Source: Aphanomyces cochlioides
Lineage: Eukaryota; Oomycota; Saprolegniomycetes; Saprolegniales; Verrucalvaceae
Direction: 5' to 3'
Assembly: GCA_019828595.1 (NCBI GenBank)
Contig: JAHQRK010000004.1
Location: forward strand, 3,100,001-3,164,000
Length of the DNA stretch: 64,000 bases
Shown: one piece after another, positions 35,246 to 45,542 of the stretch
Numbering within the stretch: position 1 is the first letter of the stretch
Layout: each line of letters opens with the position of its first letter
Notes under the pieces: model-generated
Databases searched by the model: none
Told to the model about the DNA's origin: nothing
What the model saw: the letters and a program-made list of their open reading frames with translations, nothing else
Program-made: the position numbers and the translations under genes

Positions 35246-38200
35246 CTACGACCCAGTGGCCGTGCCTGCAGCGACGCCTCCGCTTGCGTGCAATAGGTTG
35301 ACTTCAAAGTACATTTGCCAGTACTGGACAAAGACAACAATGCCAATGAGCAAGAGCGAGCCAAACACGTTGGCTGTGAACGTCGCTGATGTGTGATCCC
35401 AGCCAGCGTAGGTCGAAATACTCATCTTGACCATCGGGTACAAGTTACTCATGATCCAAAAGCCAAAGAACATTGCTGAGACGTAGTTCCAAGGAGAGGT
35501 GGCGTTTTCGTACTGGAAAAAGCGCACGAGGGCGACAAACTCGCTCACGACAAGCGTGAAGTACATGAGAACATTGGGGATTTCCGTCCATGACGTCTTC
35601 TGACCAGCACCAGTGTTGGCCCACGCCGAGATAACACCCGTCAAGCGCCATCGGACAGCTTCGCCAATAGCCAAAGCCGTGATGAACGAATAGGAAAACC
35701 ATGTCTGCTGGGCGCGCCACACGTCGTTTGCGTCGACGCTGCGGTTTGCCAACAAGTTGAGCATCCAACGGCACATCATGACTGGAATGAACGTGTAGAG
35801 GAGCAAGTTGCCTTGGGTGTAGATCGGTGCATCGCCCGTGTTGAGGTAGTAGATAGCGATGAAGACGTAGCACAAAGCGGGAATAGAGCCGAATGGATAC
35901 AAGACCGAATCGTAGAAGAACATCTTGCGGGGAAACGTCAAGCTCGGCTTCGGGTCTGGCGCAGGCACACGCGGAGGACGCCAGTCAGGGTCGACTTCCG
36001 ATTCTCCCTTCATTAACAGAATTTGCACGGCACCCATCGCCCATCGCTTGCGTTGACCAAGAGAAGCAGCCACAGTTTCAGGGATAGCGCCTTCGCATAG
36101 ACGGATGCGGTCCTTGGCATCGCCTTCGAAATCCTTGCGGAAGTAGACCGAGTCCCATCCGGCGGTGTGGAGAATGTTACCCGTGAAGGCATCCTCAGTC
36201 TGCGTACCATACTGAATGCCACCGATCGAGTCGAAGGCTTGGCGACGGAACACGGCATTCGTACCGGCAAAAGCGGCAGAGTCAAAGCCATCACGACCAC
36301 ATTGCACAGCGTCAAAGAAAATTGTGTTCTTGTGGCCGCAAGGATCACCCATCTCCGTCAACTGCGGCGTGTCTTCGAAGTACTGAGGAGTTTGCACGTA
36401 CGCGACTTGGTTCCATGAGATGTCGTCCGAGTATTGGCGTCCACCACCGTCGACGGCTTCGCCTTCCGAGAAGAAGAATGGAAGCACAGCGAGCAAGAAC
36501 TTGGGGTGAGGCTTCATATCGTTATCCAAAATGAGGATGTACTTGCCGTCCGCGCCTTCGTTGAACAAAATGTTGTTGATGTTACCGGCCTTGGCATGAT
36601 GCGTTTCAGGCTTCATGCGACCGACGAACGTCACGCGAGGCAAGCCACGGTCACGGTAGTCATAGTCATCACTCAACGAACCAACAGCGCAGTCACGGCG
36701 TTGGACACCGTGAGTGCCACCGCCTTTGATTTCACGGACGCTGGAATGCTGCCTGCGCCAAGCTTTGAGTGCATTGTCGTCCGTGACGGGACCCACAACG
36801 CGTTCGTGCATGAGGCGGGCCACGTCGCCGCGCAAGTCGCCGCAGAATTGAATATTCTTGGTATTGACTGTGACTTTGAAGTGGTTGTTGGCATCCCACG
36901 TCGACTTTGTGTAACCATCGTCGCAGAGCCAAATGCGGAGAAGTTCCGGGGGATATTGCATGGCGAGGCAGTTCTTGAGCGTCTTCATGGTGTCGACGAC
37001 AGGTTCAGAGTAGTGGCACAAGAAGATATCGACTGTCGGCCATTGTTCCTTGGGAAGAGGAGGCTTGAAGTCGTTCAAGTAGCGAGCGCCGCGGCGGATC
37101 GGACGCCACATGGAAAAGTTGAAAAGCAAACCAAGGAAGAAATTGAGGTACTCGGACCCGACAAAGATGATGTAGCAGAACCAGACACCACCGGGCGTGG
37201 GCTTGATGCAGTACGGCTCGTTCGTCGCCAAGTCGACGTTCTGGGCGACTGTGCTTGGGTAGCATTTGTTGGCAGTCTTGATGCTGTCTTCGATGAGCGA
37301 ACAACCCAAGTGAGGCTGCGTGTTGTTGCAAGGCGACTCGCGCGGGTAGAACGTAATCAAGAAGACTAGCCAGACTATGCCCGTGATGGCCGACAAGAAG
37401 TAAAAGATGTGGAAGAAGCCACCGCCAGACATTTTGTACTTGCGGATGTTTGGCGTCGCGACTGGTTCGGCAGCGCGTCCTGCAATCGAGAACGTGCTCA
37501 TGGCAAACGACCGGAAGGAGGATTCATACGGATTCTTGCCCGTGCCATCGCCTTGATCCAAGAAGCGGATCGACCGCGCCGCGTCGTTATTCTCCGTCAT
37601 CTTCTTGGGGTCGACAAACGACGTCGTCGTCATAAATGCACGGTTGGGCATTTCTTGCCACCGCTGAGGTGTCTTTCCATCGGCGCCGACAGCTACTGCA
37701 GGCGGCTGAGCACTCGAGATGGACACATTCGGGTCGCCCTTGCTATCGGCCGAGATAGCTTCACCGCACTCTGTGCAGAACGCAGTAGCAGGTGGCACAG
37801 TAGCAAAGCAGTTCTCGCATACAATGCGGGCTGGAACAGCAGCCGAGGCAGACGCAGCTCCAACTGGAAGCTCGGGCAAATTCTCTTGCAACACATTCTC
37901 GAGAGGAAGATGACCGCCAACTTTGTTGTAGCAGAAGAGACCCCAACGCATGGCCAACTGATTGATCATCCCGACCAAGGCAACGCCGCCCCAAATGACG
38001 AGCATAATCATGAGATTGTCGCCGGAGAGATCAGGCAGGTCAGGCTTTTGACTGATGCCAATGATGCCGAAGAGCAGATTTGCAAGCGGCACGTTCGTCG
38101 GGAACGCCAACCGAAGGATGCCATCGGAGAACAACCAGCCGCCCAAAATGGCGCTCATGAGAAGGTATTTGAAGCGGTGGTTTTCGAGCTCGGCATTCTT

Positions 38201-38629
38201 GGAGCTGGAGACGAAGACGAGGAAGTAGATGATGACAAACGCGATCAAGAACTCTTGCTTGGCAAATCCAGGTTGACCCACGAAGACTTGTCCAGTGTAT
38301 CGGTCCAGAACCAAGAACCATGGAGCAATGACCGCACCAGAGAGAAGGAGGAGGAGGTATGGTCCAAGCGAAGTGGCAAAGATAATGAGGAGCGCGACGC
38401 CAGCGCCAACACCAGCGGAGACGGCGATTCGGAGCACGTCCGAGACTGAAGCTAAGTTGTCCATGATCATGTAGCTAGCAACAAAACTCATGCCAAAGCA
38501 GGCCAGCAGTTGCACTGAGATGAAGAGCGACTTGGCGCCCAAGGACATGCCTGACCAGCCGCCCAAGGCGAGGGCAAAGCCGCCGCACACGCCGACAGAG
38601 CCTGCGACTGCAGCTCCCAACGTGACCAT
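35246..38629 (-). CDS. Cellulose synthase 1 (GT2, oomycete CesA)
   Basis: Processive glucosyltransferase making beta-1,4-glucan from UDP-glucose at the plasma membrane; cellulose is the main oomycete wall fibre. Intronless, 1127 residues from the first ATG. Residues 1-260 hold several membrane helices, followed by a zinc ribbon (CENC and CTEC pairs) in the cytosolic part, then two helices and the GT2 core. The D,D,D,QxxRW signature is complete: the DDGY Asp, the DNDMKPH Asp pair, the TEDA Asp and QRKRW. Six or more C-terminal helices form the glucan channel. There is no N-terminal PH domain, unlike several oomycete CesA proteins. A 488-bp core is identical to cellulose synthase 2. Confidence 0.95.
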   Translation of the reverse strand: MVTLGAAVAGSVGVCGGFALALGGWSGMSLGAKSLFISVQLLACFGMSFVASYMIMDNLASVSDVLRIAVSAGVGAGVALLIIFATSLGPYLLLLLSGAVIAPWFLVLDRYTGQVFVGQPGFAKQEFLIAFVIIYFLVFVSSSKNAELENHRFKYLLMSAILGGWLFSDGILRLAFPTNVPLANLLFGIIGISQKPDLPDLSGDNLMIMLVIWGGVALVGMINQLAMRWGLFCYNKVGGHLPLENVLQENLPELPVGAASASAAVPARIVCENCFATVPPATAFCTECGEAISADSKGDPNVSISSAQPPAVAVGADGKTPQRWQEMPNRAFMTTTSFVDPKKMTENNDAARSIRFLDQGDGTGKNPYESSFRSFAMSTFSIAGRAAEPVATPNIRKYKMSGGGFFHIFYFLSAITGIVWLVFLITFYPRESPCNNTQPHLGCSLIEDSIKTANKCYPSTVAQNVDLATNEPYCIKPTPGGVWFCYIIFVGSEYLNFFLGLLFNFSMWRPIRRGARYLNDFKPPLPKEQWPTVDIFLCHYSEPVVDTMKTLKNCLAMQYPPELLRIWLCDDGYTKSTWDANNHFKVTVNTKNIQFCGDLRGDVARLMHERVVGPVTDDNALKAWRRQHSSVREIKGGGTHGVQRRDCAVGSLSDDYDYRDRGLPRVTFVGRMKPETHHAKAGNINNILFNEGADGKYILILDNDMKPHPKFLLAVLPFFFSEGEAVDGGGRQYSDDISWNQVAYVQTPQYFEDTPQLTEMGDPCGHKNTIFFDAVQCGRDGFDSAAFAGTNAVFRRQAFDSIGGIQYGTQTEDAFTGNILHTAGWDSVYFRKDFEGDAKDRIRLCEGAIPETVAASLGQRKRWAMGAVQILLMKGESEVDPDWRPPRVPAPDPKPSLTFPRKMFFYDSVLYPFGSIPALCYVFIAIYYLNTGDAPIYTQGNLLLYTFIPVMMCRWMLNLLANRSVDANDVWRAQQTWFSYSFITALAIGEAVRWRLTGVISAWANTGAGQKTSWTEIPNVLMYFTLVVSEFVALVRFFQYENATSPWNYVSAMFFGFWIMSNLYPMVKMSISTYAGWDHTSATFTANVFGSLLLIGIVVFVQYWQMYFEVNLLHASGGVAAGTATGS
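36219..36706 (-). repeat. Identical tract shared with cellulose synthase 2 (copy 1)
   Basis: By eye these 488 bp match 47560-48047 in reverse complement with no difference, including third codon positions. Mismatches reappear at once on both sides (for example 36218). It covers the DNDMK and neighbouring catalytic region. Confidence 0.8.
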
Positions 38630-38901
38630 CAAGCGACGGAATCGACTATGGGCTGTGGGGATTCGAAATGGATACAAATTCAAACTGGGAGCTCGATCCT
38701 TCGAAAGAATTGAAAGCCCCAGCGGCACGAAACCCCCCTGGCTTTAGTGCCCACTCCAGGCTCACGCAAAGGTGATTTCATTCTAAAACGCCCTTGCAAG
38801 TCGCTCAAGTGAGGGCGTTCGTTTCTCCAAACGTTCGAATCAAGCGCTCCATTTGTTCGAATTTCAGTCGAAGGTTTATGGATCTTTAAGGGACGTCGAG
38901 C

Positions 38902-38990
38902 GATCCGGATAATGTGCTCCAACTCCATTGTATAAAATGCCATACAATTCCCTGTAATAATATAAAATCTCAAATTTGAATTATCCGGAC
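38902..38990. promoter_or_regulatory. CCGGAT elements upstream of cellulose synthase 1
   Basis: GATCCGGATAAT (38902-38913) and TTATCCGGAC (38981-38990) lie about 275 and 355 bp upstream of the minus-strand cellulose synthase start. The rest of 38630-39370 has no recognised gene; an open minus frame (38680-39081) is probably leader sequence. Confidence 0.45.
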
Positions 38991-39378
38991 GCGTGATTTT
39001 TGAAACTCCCGCAACGACCTGGCGAGATATAACTCTGCGCGTCAATCGTTCAAAGACCCATGATACGTTGCAGAGATCCAACTTTTGTATGTTGGAGACG
39101 CAGTTGCAAAGTCTTTTGTTTCCCTATGGCGTACCATTTGCGTGAACTTTACGAGCTGTCCAGCCCGTGGATCCTGTTTTTTGGTTTGTCTCGTATACTA
39201 GATTCAGATTATAACGCCTGAAAAGTCAAAACGATGAGCATGAACGACAGATGCTGCCATGTCACGAGCATGTTTGGCTTCTTATCAGGTCAACTTGCAT
39301 GGATTCATTGAGATCCAACGTCACGTCGTTGTCGGAGAAAGCATTCAGCCTTGGTATTTGGTCAGTTTCAAAAATCAA

Positions 39379-39467
39379 CCAATCAAATTGTTAGAAATGT
39401 TAGCCAATCAATGTTTAGTTTGTTTAAAATTTCAACCAATCAAATGGTGATTTTATCCAGCCAATCA
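39379..39467. promoter_or_regulatory. Four CCAATCA boxes in a spaced array
   Basis: CCAATCA occurs at 39379, 39404, 39436 and 39461, all on the plus strand and alternately preceded by AA and AG. Spacings are 25, 32 and 25 bp, so the array looks like a duplicated pair (57-bp unit). The last box is 52 bp before the ATG at 39519. CCAAT boxes are NF-Y sites, so a CCAAT-driven promoter is likely. Confidence 0.65.
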
Positions 39468-39518
39468 GAATTGACCCGGTTTCCACTTGAAACGGCGGCG
39501 CGGTGCGCCTGAAGCACC

Positions 39519-42458
39519 ATGGACGACGATCTGCAAAAGTTCATCCATAGCGTCGAGTCGAGTGCGAAGAAGATCCTGAAAGATCACTCCAAGCGCGTAC
39601 ACGACGAAGCTGCTAGGTACACCACCTTCTCCAGGCCAACTTGAACTGACATGGCGTAGAGAACGCGTCGAAAAGAACAGACCAGTTGAAGAGAAGACAT
39701 CAATATCCCGCGATGAACTCAAATCCAAGTACGGTCACGCTGCGCTGATACTGCCAGCTCCAAAAGACAAACCTCCAGACACAGCCACGACATCTCTCAC
39801 CCCACTGGTGAAACCTTCGCCCCGTTCATCACACCACGTCAATCAACCAGACTCTCAATCATCACCGACGACGTTGCCGAATCTCGCGACCAAGCGCCAC
39901 AAACAAGAACTCAAAGAACGTGCTGCATCCAAACTAGTCCAGTCACCATTATTTAAAGGACTCTCGTCATCCAAGTCCAGTCCAGCGGTCTTCAAATCCG
40001 CTCTGGCCCAGCTGAATGCCGTGGATGACCTTCGAACGCTCGGTTTAGGTGGCGGCAAGCCAGGGCCAGCTCACCATCGCCACGAACACAACGTAGAACG
40101 ACGAATGTGCAATGCTTGCTGGGCAGAACCAATCAAACCCACACGATGCGAACATCAATACCGTGCTGCTCCAGATGCCGTCGCTATTGAACTCCAGGTA
40201 TATCCTTCTTGCGCATCATATTTCTCATGTGCAATGGCGCCAGGGAGCAATGAGTTGGTCCATCGATGATCTTCATTACAAGTACCGCGCCGAGGCCGAG
40301 CGGGAGGCTGCATGGAGCGCGTCAATTCAACTCCAAGCCATAGATGCACCAGTCGTTCCTGTCTTGGAACGCCATCCACTCTATGCTTTGTTCATGCACA
40401 CAGTCGACGCCGACAACACATACGTAAAGAACGTCTCTCGGGCCAAAAATCAAACCAAACAGTTTGTCCTCGATGTCAACCGCGTGTGGTTGACCAACCT
40501 CGATCACTTCAATGCACTGCTCGCCAATCCTGAAGCCACATTGAATCAGCGACGTTCCAAAGGTCTGCGTGGCCGTCACGATCTTGGCGCGATTCGCCAA
40601 GGCTACAGCCAAATTCAGTCAGTGTCGACATCTTGCGCTCTCCAACATGCAATTCAAGAAACGCGATCGTTTTCCACAGAGGGAGAGGGGGATCCTGCTC
40701 TAGTGGAGCCAGCACCTCCTCCTGTTAAGATCCGTTCGCCTATTGACGATATCGAAGCCCAAGGCACGCCGCTATCTATCCTGGCATGCGGGCGCATTGA
40801 TTTCCGAGGCAAAGTACCCGGCACGGTTGTTCTAGCCTCCCATGTCGGTCTCTGGTGGTGCAATGAAGAATGGACTCGTCCGACAGCCATGTACCTCCGC
40901 GACGCAAAAATCTCATCCACAAATGCCATCCTGGCCCTCGTCGTTCTCGCCCTTGACTCTCCCGTGAAGGCACCGACAGTGTTTGCATGGACACCAGGCT
41001 CCGTCTGCGCGCCGCATGAGTTGGACATAGCTCTGCCTGGACAATGGATCGTTCCAAGGCTGTGCGTTTCTCGATTCGGAGTGCTCCCAACTGTGGTCAC
41101 ACCCCTCGACAGCTACCTTCCTTCAGCGATATACATCCCGAATGGATGCAGCGACCACATGCCACAATTTGCCGAGGTGAATCCCATCAACTTTCGACAA
41201 TGGCTTCGCTGGACGACGGTGCTTCCCAACTTTGACGTCGATGCAAAAGCGTATGGCCTCGTCCGCGGCTATCCAAACCAGACGGGACTCACTGGTCGAT
41301 TCTCATGGCATTCTGACGAGGCCGTTGTTGCCCATGACTTGATTCGACCGCGTCTAGAAGCGGTACACTTGATGCGAAGGTGATTGATGATCTTGACGTC
41401 GTAGGACTTCGCAATCCTTGCCTATAATCGCATGGTTCGTGGCGGCAATGATCCCAACATGTACACGCTCAACATGCGCCATGAAACCATCGACAAGCTC
41501 TCCACGAGTGGCCTTCATGTGTATCTCGCCGCACAAGAAAAGATTAAAGAAGAGGAGCGACTCAAAGCTCAACTCGCTGAAATTGAAACCAAACTTGCTG
41601 CAGGACGACTTGCCTTGGATGCCAAACGAGCCGAGAAACGACGGTGAGCCAACTTGTTCGAACTTTCGTGGCACTAATCATGAAGCAGACTCGAAGCTGA
41701 AGCACAAGTATGGCAAGAAAAGCGAGCCAAGCAACTGGAAGGCAGTCTCGCCATGCCGGTACGACATTTGAGCAGCCTTGGATGACAATCTTATCCAGGA
41801 AAGCACGATCCAAGAGTGGCAGGATCGCATTTCTCGATCGCGTGTGGTCCGTGAATGGAACGAGTGGGAAGAGAGAGAGCTCGACGAGTCGGGCGTGCTC
41901 TTTTATTGCCATATCAATCCTGAATTGACTCGAGCTGTTCAATGGACGCCGCCTGAAGGTTGGCCATGTGAGAACGAGTTGACACCGCCGCCGCCAATTT
42001 CGCAACCTATGGCTTCCGACACCAGCTCGTCGAAAGCGTCGACACCACGAGAACTCGACAATTCCATCGACGCCATGGTGAAAGCCCTCGTGGAGAACGA
42101 GATGTTTGTGAAAATGCTCGAGGAGAAGCTCGGCCTCGTGAAGAATGCCCATGCGCATGGAAAGAAACCTTCAAAATCAGAGCCACAGGAAGAGAACAGC
42201 AGCTCCGACGAAGAGGAAGTTAGCGACGACGACGACACAGTTGCAGGGCGTGTACTCGAAATCCTTTCCAATGACGACACAACGCAAGACACCAACACAG
42301 CCACCGTCAAGCGTCTCACGAGGCTTGAGCTGGCTCACGAGTCAAGACAAGCAAATCCAGGCGAAGGCTGGAAGCGGCTCAAAGCCACGCGACTTCCCAA
42401 AACGTTTGCCAAGAAGGTCTATTCCACGGCAATTGCCGGCCCGACGGTACTTGACTAG
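39519..42458 (+). CDS. WW-like and coiled-coil protein of unknown function, 907 residues
   Basis: No named family recognised. Exons 39519-39616, 39660-40197, 40244-41362, 41405-41643, 41689-41758, 41799-42458; introns 40-46 nt, all in phase. The N terminus is basic and Pro/Ser rich (VKPSPRSSHH), followed by a CxxC/CxH cluster (CNACWAEPIKPTRCEH) that may bind metal. A helical and beta middle part has no clear motifs (VWLTNLDHFNALL; LSILACGRIDFRGKV). A Glu/Lys coiled coil (EKIKEEERLKAQLAEIETKL) precedes a WW-like unit (WEERELDESGVLFY..WTPPEGW) and an acidic Ser/Asp tract near the end. A cytoskeletal or flagellar scaffold is possible but unproven. Driven by a CCAAT-rich promoter. Confidence 0.75.
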
Positions 42459-42550
42459 CATAGCGTCGCAGCGGCTACAATTGTGGATAGGCATCGTTCA
42501 TCAACCAGTGCAATACACCGCTCATCCTCGGTCTCATTGACCCTGGAAAG

Positions 42551-43244
42551 ATGGCGACGCACGAACAACCAGACCCTGTTCCAGACTTTCGAGAGCATTT
42601 CGTTCCTGTACGCTGCTGCACACTTGTCATGGTCTTCTCATATGCTCTACCTCATCTAGAGCTTGGAATCTGAAATGGCTGCGATGAAGAAAGTCTTGGC
42701 AGCAACCGCCAAGAAGGCGAGGAAACCCACGATCGTCGAAGTATTCCAAGACGCCATGCCCGACGAGGACGAAGAGCAAGACGACAAAGCAGAAATCACT
42801 GAAGCCGATCGCATTGCCAAGGCAGTGCTCTACACCCGCAACAACAATGTCAAAGAGGTGTCCCTCCACCAAACTTGCTCTCGTCTGACTGCATGTAGCT
42901 TGAAAATATGCTCGACGAAGGTGTCAATATCAATGCCCGTGACGAAAATGGCAACACACTGTTCATTCTCGCATGCCAGCAAGGCAACAAGAACATGTGC
43001 AAGTTTCTTATGCGTCGTCGATGCGACATGGACTCCCAGGTACTCTCACCGGGCTGGAGGTGAGCCATGACGGCGCGTCTTCTAGAACTTTCGTGGCAAC
43101 ACGGGATTGCACTATTGCTACGAGTACAAATGGACCGACTTGGCCACGTATCTCAAGGACAAAGGGGCGAGGGACGACATTCCCAACGCGGAAGGTCTCA
43201 TGTGCTACGAAGGCATCTCCGCCGCGAATCTGCAACAACTCTAA
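42551..43244 (+). CDS. Small ankyrin-repeat protein
   Basis: Exons 42551-42607, 42660-42857, 42899-43039, 43086-43244; introns 41-52 nt, 184 residues. The first 70 residues are acidic and helical. From about residue 85 come ankyrin-type repeats: LEEMLDEGVNINARDENGNT-like start (LENMLDEGVNINARDENG), LFILACQQGNKNMCKFLM, then NFRGNTGLHYCYEYKWTDL. This is typical of short oomycete ankyrin proteins that serve as binding modules. No catalytic domain. The gene starts 92 bp after the stop of the WW-like gene on the same strand and is convergent with the next gene. Confidence 0.8.
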
Positions 43245-43330
43245 CTTATCCAGTCGAATTTAGTTATAATATTATCCGATGATGTCCAAGAGTTAGTTGC
43301 GCAAAATAAAAACCATGGGAGGGCGGGCAG

Positions 43331-44456
43331 CTAGTAGAGATCGCCTTCGAAGAGCACTTCGTCATCCTTCTTCTTGTAGATTTGATCTCCTTCGTGTAAC
43401 GAGTGCTCGACGTGGGTAGGTCCGACAGATCGAGCCATCGACATGCCATGGGTTTTTTCGCCAGCGGTCAATGGGGTCATCACTTCTTCGTAATCGTCGT
43501 TGGCTTCTTGTTCTCGCATGAGAGCGGTTTGCTGGGCACGACGGTGGACCTTGGCTCCGAAGTGCACCAAAGCCATCATAAGGGCGACACCACCAAAGAC
43601 GATACCAGTGATTGCAGGACCAGACAATTCAATGCCCGTCTTGGACACTTGGTTGTAAAGCTTGTAGTTTTCGATGTCCCACTTGCTTGCATCAATCGAG
43701 ACAGCGTCTGTGCAGCATTCCAAGTTTCGCCCCCACAAGGCATTCGTGCGTGTGCACACTCCCGACAAACCTCGGCACTTGGTCGCCAATTTGTCCCAAC
43801 TATAACTTGCTGACTTGTCAAACTTGAGGTCCCCAGTCAAGCATCCCGCCAGAATGATGGCAGCACCGGTGCTCGAACCGTAGCAGCCACCGTTAATCTG
43901 TTTGGATCCGGTGATCTTGAGTCCGGGTGTCTTGCCTTCTTCCCTCACATAGGTCTGTTGGACAGCCCAGAAGTTTTTACAATCGGTCGACGCCATCAAG
44001 ATCGCACGAATAGGAGATTTTGTTGGGGGAGGGTTTTGGGTATCTGTGATGTTCCACTTGAGTGTGGGGCCGTACAAAAAGCCACAGTCTTCACTCTCAG
44101 GGGGACTTGCGGTCGCACTGCAAGAAGGCATGACTTTGCCTTTGGCATAGCAGCATCCATTCGACTTGACTTGCGAATACACTGCAGGGAGGTTTTGCAT
44201 CGCCGAAGCATTGGAAAAGTTCAAGGCCAAACCATCGGGGCCAGTCGACGGTCGAACACACGTGTACGGGCAAGTGACACAGCCGCCGTTGATGGGCGAA
44301 AAGTTGCTCCATCCTAGCGTACGACACATGAGCCGAGTGCATTTTCAAAGACCAAGTACCTGTGAAGTCGACGGCAACGCTGTAGCCAGCAGATTGGTTC
44401 CAGTACACAGCAGATACGCTCGAAGCCATGAGCGCCACGAGAGAGAGCACCTTCAT
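43331..44456 (-). CDS. Cys-rich type I membrane protein of unknown function
   Basis: Exons in coding order 44456-44360 and 44313-43331 (intron 46 nt), 359 residues. A clear signal peptide (MKVLSLVALMASSVSA) is followed by a secreted region of about 240 residues. It has some 18 cysteines in repeated patterns (GGCVTCPYTC, NGCCYAKG, GGCYGSS, LECCTDA) and several N-glycosylation sequons. One transmembrane helix (ITGIVFGGVALMMALVHF) leads to a 75-residue cytosolic tail rich in acidic and basic residues. The layout suggests a surface receptor, adhesin or wall-linked protein. No enzyme motif seen; the two NGGC/GGC blocks hint at an internal duplication. Confidence 0.82.
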
Positions 44457-44623
44457 CTTGCCGGTAGAGGACCAGGAAAACAAAAACTGACTGCTGGAGG
44501 AGGTCGGTACAAAGAATTCGATATTTTCCATACAAAGTTTCGATAATCCACCCTCTTTTGTCATAACTTTTGCCATCATTCGATTAAAGTATACATTTAC
44601 AAAATACAAGATGAGAGCGTAAC

Positions 44624-45181
44624 TCACAGCCGGCCAAAATTCGTCGAGATCGAAGATGGCTTGCCACCAGGTGCGAGACATGCCTCTACAACGCGAGAGA
44701 CGACTGCCAGTGAGCGTCTTATCGAGCTCTCGCATTCAAACAACGACTCCAAGTTTGAGTAAACCTTATCGCCTCTATACCGAGCATGGTATCTGCGACG
44801 AGAGATGGTCTGCGCGATCACCTTTTTTGTCGTTGGTAGGAATTTTTCACCGCAAGAATTACACCCATGATCAAGTCGTGAGATAGTCTGAGAGTGCGCT
44901 GAGGAGAGTCTTCGAGGGGTTTCATCGGCCTGGACATCTCTGCCTTGGAGTGTGCCTCTCGAACAAGAGCACGACATCCAGCTGATGTTGTGATACAAAA
45001 ACCAGCACCCATTGGTGGACACGATTTCAAGGTGGTGGGAAATCTTGCCGCCGACACACCGTGAGCAGCAAGGACGCCACCTCCTTGCCAACGTGTCAAA
45101 CGTGCAATGCATCCTCCGCTGTAGCGATCGAGGCCACGTAACACACTCGGTCATGTGGTTCTCCGCCCATCGTGGAATCAT
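44624..45181 (-). CDS. Doubtful Cys-rich open reading frame
   Basis: A 185-codon frame from ATG 45181. It contains basic Cys clusters (RRWRPCCSRCVGG, CSCSRG, CNSCGEK) that vaguely recall a degraded FYVE-type zinc finger. No complete domain, no signal peptide, and alternative frames over the same DNA also read well, so it may be a relic or chance frame. It lies between the Cys-rich membrane protein and cellulose synthase 2. Confidence 0.25.
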   Translation of the reverse strand: MIPRWAENHMTECVTWPRSLQRRMHCTFDTLARRWRPCCSRCVGGKISHHLEIVSTNGCWFLYHNISWMSCSCSRGTLQGRDVQADETPRRLSSAHSQTISRLDHGCNSCGEKFLPTTKKVIAQTISRRRYHARYRGDKVYSNLESLFECESSIRRSLAVVSRVVEACLAPGGKPSSISTNFGRL

Positions 45182-45542
45182 TGTGAAACAGCGGCAGTAA
45201 TGGAGAGAGAGTGGCAGCTGGAGAGTCGATCATGCCGTGGAGGTGGAAGTGAACGAGACTCGGCGAGATCTCCGATAAAGTGCGTAATTTCCCTAATTCG
45301 ATCCATCTCACCTGTTGAAATCTTCAATTTACTTGATTTTCCCGGGTCAGACAGGACGGAGATACTTGAATTAGACAATTTCGCGGGCAAGAAGTCAAGC
45401 TGGCGCCATACAAAAAGCCATTACTTGCTCGGGCAAAGCCAATTATTTTAATTCTTTTCAAAAAATTTTGGTCTCTCTGGTAGAGAGGGCAGAAAGCCAG
45501 CCAGCCCTCAAGTCATTCCGAGAAAAGCAGCCGAACGCCAAG

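Noticed and set aside
36434..38449. Long antisense open frames (311 and 346 codons) over cellulose synthase 1
   Set aside because: They run opposite a certain gene with strong codon bias; the same frames recur in the paralogue only because the DNA is identical or similar. No domain recognised.
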